Shown: piece after piece, positions 41,807 to 45,856 of the stretch
How positions within the stretch are numbered: the stretch's first letter is position 1
How the letters are laid out: each line of letters opens with the position of its first letter
Origin: DATDCY01 sp964513745
Lineage (GTDB): Bacteria > JAUVQV01 > DATDCY01
Direction of reading: 5' to 3'
Length of the DNA: 45,856 bases
Assembly: GCA_964513745.1 (NCBI GenBank)
Contig: CAZEOK010000007.1
Coordinates: 1-45,856 of the forward strand
The notes under the pieces: generated by a model
What the model was told of the DNA's origin: nothing
Database searches by the model: none
The model's input: only the letters and a program-made list of their open reading frames with translations
Translations under genes and position numbers: made by a program

Positions 41807-42668
41807 GCCACCGCGGCGGGTCGGCATCGTCGGCAAGGCGCACCACCCGCAGATCCGGCCGGTGGTCGAGCACCTGGTGCGGCGCTTCGGCGCGCTCGGC
41901 GTGGGATTGGTGATCGAGGAGCGCACGGCGATCTGGGACGATCCCGCGATCCCGCGGGTGGCCAGCCTGCTCGATGCGGGACTCGACCTGATCGTCGTGC
42001 TCGGCGGCGACGGCACGCTGCTCTCCGTGGCCCGCACCGCGCAGGCTGAGGGGATCCCGCTGCTCGGCGTGAACCTCGGCTCCCTCGGTTTCCTGACGGA
42101 GACTGCGCTCGACCGGCTCGACCCGATGATCGACGCGGTGAGCTCGGGGAGTTGCACCGTCGAGGAGCGCATCATGCTCGAGGTACACGTGCTGCACGGC
42201 GAGCGCACGCACGGGCCGTTCGTCGTGCTCAACGACGCGGTCATCAACAACAAGGCGGCGCTGGCCCGCATGATCGAGATGGAGGCCTCGGTGGACGGGG
42301 CCTACCTGACGACGTACCGGGCCGACGGACTGATCGTCGCCACGCCGACCGGGAGCACCGCGTACTCGCTCGCAGCCGGCGGCCCGATCGTCTATCCGGA
42401 CATGGAGGCAGTGGTCATCACGCCGATCTGTCCGCACACGCTCACGAACCGCTCGCTGGTCGTCCCCGGCCGGATGACGGTCGACGTTGCGATCAACTCG
42501 GGCGGCCAGGAGATCCACCTGACGCTCGACGGCCAGCTGGGCGTCGAGCTGGCGTCGGCCGACCGCGTCCGGATCCGCAGGAGCGCGGCGCGCACCCGGC
42601 TCGTGCACTGTCCCGACCGCGAGTGGTTCAGCGTGCTCCGACAGAAACTCAGATGGGGGGAGCGGTAG
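41748..42668 (+). CDS. nadK: NAD kinase
   Basis: ATP-dependent phosphorylation of NAD to NADP. The GGDG motif lies in VVLGGDGTLLSVART, followed by GVNLGSLGFLTE, LNDAVINN, and TPTGSTAYSLAAGGPIV, which bind NAD and complete the family signature. The length is 306 aa; about 20 residues precede the conserved RRVGIVGK. The start was chosen from the AAAGGAGG five bases upstream. It overlaps tlyA by 59 bp, so the two are translated from one message. Confidence 0.95.
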   Translation: MTAARQFAAPSTPGSRPVLEPPRRVGIVGKAHHPQIRPVVEHLVRRFGALGVGLVIEERTAIWDDPAIPRVASLLDAGLDLIVVLGGDGTLLSVARTAQAEGIPLLGVNLGSLGFLTETALDRLDPMIDAVSSGSCTVEERIMLEVHVLHGERTHGPFVVLNDAVINNKAALARMIEMEASVDGAYLTTYRADGLIVATPTGSTAYSLAAGGPIVYPDMEAVVITPICPHTLTNRSLVVPGRMTVDVAINSGGQEIHLTLDGQLGVELASADRVRIRRSAARTRLVHCPDREWFSVLRQKLRWGER

Positions 42669-42670
42669 CG

Positions 42671-44377
42671 GTGCTGCGAGAGCTGCGGCTGCGCAACGTC
42701 GCGATCGTCGACCGCCTCGACCTGGAGTTTCCCGGCGGGCTGATAGCGCTCACCGGGGAGACGGGGGCCGGCAAGTCGATCATCGTCGGGGCGCTCGGGC
42801 TGGCCCTTGGTGAAAAGGCGCGGCCCGAGCACCAGCGGGTCCCCGGAGAGGAGACCGTCGTCGAAGCGGTGTTCTCCGGACCCGTCCCGCACGGGGCCCA
42901 GGCACGACTTGAGGCGGCCGGCATCCCCGTTGCTGACGATCTGCTGCTGCGGCGCGTCGTGAGTGCCGGCGGGCGCAGCCGCGCATACGCGAACGACACG
43001 GCGGTCGCGCTGCCGACGCTCGAGGAGATCGGGCGCGAGCTCGTGGACATCCACGGCCAGCACCAGCATCAGTCGCTCCTGCGCGCCGAGACCCACCTGG
43101 ATTTCCTCGACGGCTTCGCGCGGCTCCTCGGGGTGCGCGAGAGCTACCGCGAGGCCTGGGCGCGCCTCGACGAGCTGGGCCGCGAGCGCGCACGGCTCGA
43201 GCGGGAGGAGGGGGAGCGGGAGCGCCGCCTGGAGTACCTGCGCTTCCAGCGCGAGGAGCTCGAGCGTGCGGCGCTTCTTCCGGGAGAGGAGGAATTGCTG
43301 CGGTCCGAGCGCGACGTGCTGCGCAACGTGGACCGACTGGCGGGAGCTGTCGGCGAGGCCGAGGCTCTGGTGTACTCCGGAGAGACCTCGGCATCGGGCG
43401 TGACCGGGGCCGCGGTGCGCCGGCTCGCCGAGGCGGCGGCCGTCGACCAATCGCTGGCGACGCTGGTCGAAACGCTCGCCGGGGCGCAGGCGACGTTGGA
43501 GGACACGGGGAGGGAGCTGCAGGCCCGTCTCTCGGGCCTCGAGGCCGACCCCGGGCGCCTCGAGCAGATCGAGGACCGGCTGGCGCTCATCACGCGCCTC
43601 AAGAAGAAGTACGGCCCGACCGTGGAGGCGATCCTCGCCGAGTCCGCAGCCGTGCAGGAGGAGATCGCGCGCTGGGAGCAGAAGGCGGTGCGGCTCGAGG
43701 GGCTGGATCGGGAGCTCGCGGCGGCATCGCTCGCGGCGGCCGAGCTCGCCGGGGAACTCTCCCGCCGGCGCGAGCTCGCGCGGGTCAAGCTCGAGAAGCG
43801 CATCCTCGAGGAGCTCGGGGCGCTCGCCATGGGGGGGAGCCGCTTCGAAGTCCGTTTGCAGCGGGAGCAGGACCCTGCGGGCGCGTTGATCGTCGATGGC
43901 CGACGCTGGCGTGCCGACGAGCGCGGGATTGAGCGGGCGGAGTTTCTGCTCTCGGCGAACACGGGCGTCGAGCCGCGACCGCTGGCGCGCGTTGCCTCGG
44001 GGGGCGAGCTCTCGCGGGTGATGCTCGCGCTCAAGACGGCGCTCGCGGCTGTCGACCGCGTGCCGACGCTGGTCTTTGACGAGGTGGACATCGGCATCGG
44101 CGGGCGCACGGCGCGCACCGTCGGCGAGCGGTTGCGGGCCGTCGCCAGCGGGCGCCAGGTCTTCTGCGTCACCCATCTGCCGCAGATTGCCAGTTTGGCG
44201 CACGTGCAGTACACTGTCGGCAAGCATGTTGTTTCAGGCAGGACCCGCGTGCGCGTCCAGCGACTCGAGGGTCCGGAACGCGTGGCGGAGGTTGCCCGCA
44301 TGCTCGGCGGGCACGGGGTGACCGAGGCCACGCTTCGCCATGCGGCGGAGTTGCTGCGTGGCGACGAGCCGGCGTGA
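42671..44377 (+). CDS. recN: DNA repair protein RecN
   Basis: SMC-like ATPase that gathers broken DNA ends before RecA-mediated repair. The N-terminal ATPase half has Walker A GETGAGKS at residues 29-36 and IHGQHQHQSLL (the RecN QHQ motif). Two long charged helical stretches then form the coiled-coil arm. The C-terminal half has the ABC signature ASGGELSRVMLALK and Walker B TLVFDEVDIGIGG, then VTHLPQIA. Length 568 aa. GTG 42671 is used because it starts at the conserved LRELRLRNVAIVD; ATG 42653 has no ribosome-binding site. Confidence 0.96.
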   Translation: MLRELRLRNVAIVDRLDLEFPGGLIALTGETGAGKSIIVGALGLALGEKARPEHQRVPGEETVVEAVFSGPVPHGAQARLEAAGIPVADDLLLRRVVSAGGRSRAYANDTAVALPTLEEIGRELVDIHGQHQHQSLLRAETHLDFLDGFARLLGVRESYREAWARLDELGRERARLEREEGERERRLEYLRFQREELERAALLPGEEELLRSERDVLRNVDRLAGAVGEAEALVYSGETSASGVTGAAVRRLAEAAAVDQSLATLVETLAGAQATLEDTGRELQARLSGLEADPGRLEQIEDRLALITRLKKKYGPTVEAILAESAAVQEEIARWEQKAVRLEGLDRELAAASLAAAELAGELSRRRELARVKLEKRILEELGALAMGGSRFEVRLQREQDPAGALIVDGRRWRADERGIERAEFLLSANTGVEPRPLARVASGGELSRVMLALKTALAAVDRVPTLVFDEVDIGIGGRTARTVGERLRAVASGRQVFCVTHLPQIASLAHVQYTVGKHVVSGRTRVRVQRLEGPERVAEVARMLGGHGVTEATLRHAAELLRGDEPA

Positions 44378-44396
44378 GGGCCGAGGAGGCTAGCAA

Positions 44397-44765
44397 ATGG
44401 ATTGTCGTTCCTGCGGTGTGGTGAATGCGCCGGGGCGCCGGTACTGCCGCGAGTGCGGGGCGCGCCTGGGGCAGCCCTGCCAGGTCTGTCACTTCTTCAA
44501 CGCCGCCGGGGACAAGCACTGCGGCGGCTGCGGGCGCCGGCTCAAGACCGGAGCCGGGCCGCTCACGACCGATGCCCCGACGCCAGCGTATGCCCCTGCG
44601 ATCACCGACGACATGGAGTTCGGTGCGGCGGAAGGTGGTCTTGGCCCAGTGGCGCCGGCGGACGCCGGCATCGCCGGACAGGGTGTCTCGCAGTCCGAGA
44701 TCGACGGCCTGTTCGAGAACATCCTCGACGAGGAGCCCGGGGAATCGGGGGAGGAGGGATCGTGA
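44397..44765 (+). CDS. double zinc-ribbon protein of unknown function
   Basis: The 122-aa product starts with two zinc ribbons: Cys3/Cys6 with Cys17/Cys20, and Cys28/Cys31 with Cys42/Cys45. The remainder is low-complexity and acidic, ending in EPGESGEEGS, and has no recognisable domain. Zinc-ribbon proteins of this shape often act as nucleic-acid or protein adaptors, but nothing here specifies the partner. GAGGAGG precedes the ATG, and the stop overlaps the GTG of the acetyltransferase gene (GTGA), so the two are coupled and follow recN in one direction. Confidence 0.82.
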   Translation: MDCRSCGVVNAPGRRYCRECGARLGQPCQVCHFFNAAGDKHCGGCGRRLKTGAGPLTTDAPTPAYAPAITDDMEFGAAEGGLGPVAPADAGIAGQGVSQSEIDGLFENILDEEPGESGEEGS

Positions 44766-45241
44766 AGGCGGCTGCGGCTGCGACGGTCAGCATTCGCAAG
44801 GCGATCATCGGGGATGTCGGGCGCATCCAGTCCCTCGTCAATCACTATGCGTCCAAGGAAACCATGCTCGGCCTCTCGCTCTCGGAAATCTACGACCAGA
44901 TCCGGGACTTCACGGTTGCCGAGGGACCACGACGCTCGCTCATCGGCGTCTGTGCGCTCCACGTCATCTGGGACGATCTCGCCGAGATCCGCTCGCTGGC
45001 GGTCGACCCGAAGATCCGCCGCAGGGGAGTCGGTCGTTCCCTCGTCGAGCACTGCCTCGAGGAGGCGCGCAGCCTGCAAATCCCCAAGGTTTTCGCGCTG
45101 ACCTACCAGGCGGAATTTTTCCGCCGGATCGGTTTCGAGCGGGTCGACAAGGCCGAGCTGCCGCACAAGGTCTGGCGCGACTGCCTCAAGTGCACGAAAT
45201 TCCCGCACTGCGACGAGACAGCGGTGTTGAAGATTCTCTAG
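44762..45241 (+). CDS. argA: N-acetylglutamate synthase-like GNAT acetyltransferase (short ArgA type)
   Basis: GNAT fold, 159 aa. Acetyl-CoA-binding motif A is SLAVDPKIRRRGVGRSLVEHC; the C-terminus FFRRIGFERVDKAELPHKVWRDCLKCTKFPHCDETAV matches short, kinase-less ArgA proteins that make N-acetylglutamate for arginine synthesis. Other ArgA forms carry an amino-acid-kinase domain, absent here. The start is GTG overlapping the zinc-ribbon stop, with GGAGGAGGGA upstream. Substrate assignment rests on resemblance, with no arginine genes nearby. Confidence 0.82.
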   Translation: MKAAAAATVSIRKAIIGDVGRIQSLVNHYASKETMLGLSLSEIYDQIRDFTVAEGPRRSLIGVCALHVIWDDLAEIRSLAVDPKIRRRGVGRSLVEHCLEEARSLQIPKVFALTYQAEFFRRIGFERVDKAELPHKVWRDCLKCTKFPHCDETAVLKIL

Positions 45242-45246
45242 GTCCG

Positions 45247-45856
45247 ATGGCAGTACCGGTAGTCCCCCTTTCCGGAAAGCTCGAGCAACACCCGGTGCCC
45301 GCGGTGCTGCGGGCGCTGCTGCGCGAGCAGCGCGACGGCTGCTTGAGCGTCATCCGCGGGGAGACCGCCAACCGTCTTTACCTGCGCGGCGGCATGATCA
45401 TCTACGCCAGCTCCACGGAGCGCGAGAACCGGCTCGGGGAGATCCTGGTCACGCAGGGGAAACTCTCGGAGGCCGACCACGAGAAATACTGGGAGCAGAG
45501 CAAGGCCGGCAACCGTCTGCTCGGCCTGACCCTGCTGATCAACGACTGCATTACGCCGAGCGATCTGTACCAGGGTGTGACCGCACAAGTCGTGACAATC
45601 CTTGAGCGGCTTCAGAAGTGGCGCAAAGGCACCTACGAATTCGAGGAGGGTCGTGAACCAGCCGCGGGGACCGTCCTGTTGTGCATTCCACTTGCGCTCT
45701 TTCTGAGGACTGATTCCACGAAGAAGTCAGCGGCGAAAAATAACGCGACGGTGCCAACCGCGGCACAGCCGGCTGCGGACGCTCTTCCGCCGCCCACCTC
45801 TCCCGCCACCGGGGCGTATTCGCTCATGAAAATCGCCGAGCCCACGCCGATGGGCA
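45247..45856 (+). CDS. DUF4388 (PatA-like N-terminal) domain protein, 3'-partial
   Basis: Open from ATG 45247 to the window edge without a stop (203 codons). The first ~130 residues fit a DUF4388-type domain: LSGKLEQHPVPAVLRALL, GCLSVIRGETANRLYLRGGMIIYASS, GEILVTQGKLSEADH and GTYEFEEG. Such domains are common in deltaproteobacterial regulatory and gliding/motility proteins and often precede receiver, tetratricopeptide or other partner domains. From about residue 140 the sequence becomes Ala/Pro/Thr-rich, probably a linker to a further domain beyond the window. It starts five bases after argA. Confidence 0.75.
   Translation, partial: MAVPVVPLSGKLEQHPVPAVLRALLREQRDGCLSVIRGETANRLYLRGGMIIYASSTERENRLGEILVTQGKLSEADHEKYWEQSKAGNRLLGLTLLINDCITPSDLYQGVTAQVVTILERLQKWRKGTYEFEEGREPAAGTVLLCIPLALFLRTDSTKKSAAKNNATVPTAAQPAADALPPPTSPATGAYSLMKIAEPTPMG

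Overview
The window is GC-rich, densely packed bacterial chromosome. It suggests a Gram-negative, meso-diaminopimelate bacterium, most likely of a Desulfuromonadota/'deltaproteobacterial' type. The grounds are the folK-deoxynucleoside kinase-panB-panC-panD order, a complete mraZ-to-ftsZ division cluster with ftsL, ftsQ and ddl, a DNPR motif in MurE, the xseA-xseB-ispA-dxs-tlyA-nadK-recN order, and a DUF4388-like protein at the right edge. This placement is inference from gene content and order; no phylogeny was run.

Layout. (1) 1-5004: a partial LL-diaminopimelate-aminotransferase-like gene, then folK, a deoxynucleoside kinase, panB, panC and panD (folate, nucleotide and pantothenate supply). 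PanC carries an unusual Ala/Lys/Pro-repeat tail. (2) 5005-25865: a strong sigma70-type promoter followed by three 10-bp-spaced MraZ boxes, then mraZ, rsmH, ftsL, ftsI, murE, murF, mraY, murD, ftsW, murG, murC, murB, ddl, ftsQ, ftsA, ftsZ, a radical SAM gene and pgeF, all on + and mostly overlapping or nearly touching. (3) 25866-27722: a lower-GC gap holding a decayed nitroreductase, then a macro-domain gene coupled to a deoxyinosine-glycosylase-family gene. (4) 31550-27702 on the minus strand: trxC-like, clpS, clpA and aat, which looks like an N-degron proteolysis operon. (5) 31772-36061: a YggS-type PLP protein, a caspase-like lipoprotein whose catalytic His and Cys are both replaced, an archaeal-type phosphoglycerate mutase with a perfect dyad in its promoter spacer, and a CBS-domain protein coupled to a small membrane protein. 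(6) 36062-45856: xseA, xseB, ispA, dxs, tlyA, nadK, recN, a zinc-ribbon protein, an ArgA-like acetyltransferase and the start of a DUF4388-like protein.

How they fit together. Regions 1 and 2 form an envelope-growth block: meso-DAP supply, every cytoplasmic step from UDP-MurNAc to lipid II, the D-Ala-D-Ala ligase, and the divisome core, with MraZ positioned to regulate its own operon. Region 6 supplies isoprenoid precursor (Dxs, IspA) beside DNA repair (XseAB, RecN) and NADP synthesis.

The items that look least ordinary are the pseudo-caspase lipoprotein, a roughly 93-bp two-copy intergenic element with a conserved hairpin and a compensatory base-pair change, the histone-H1-like PanC tail, and the dyad-containing apgM promoter. 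I found no rRNA, tRNA, CRISPR array or intact mobile element.
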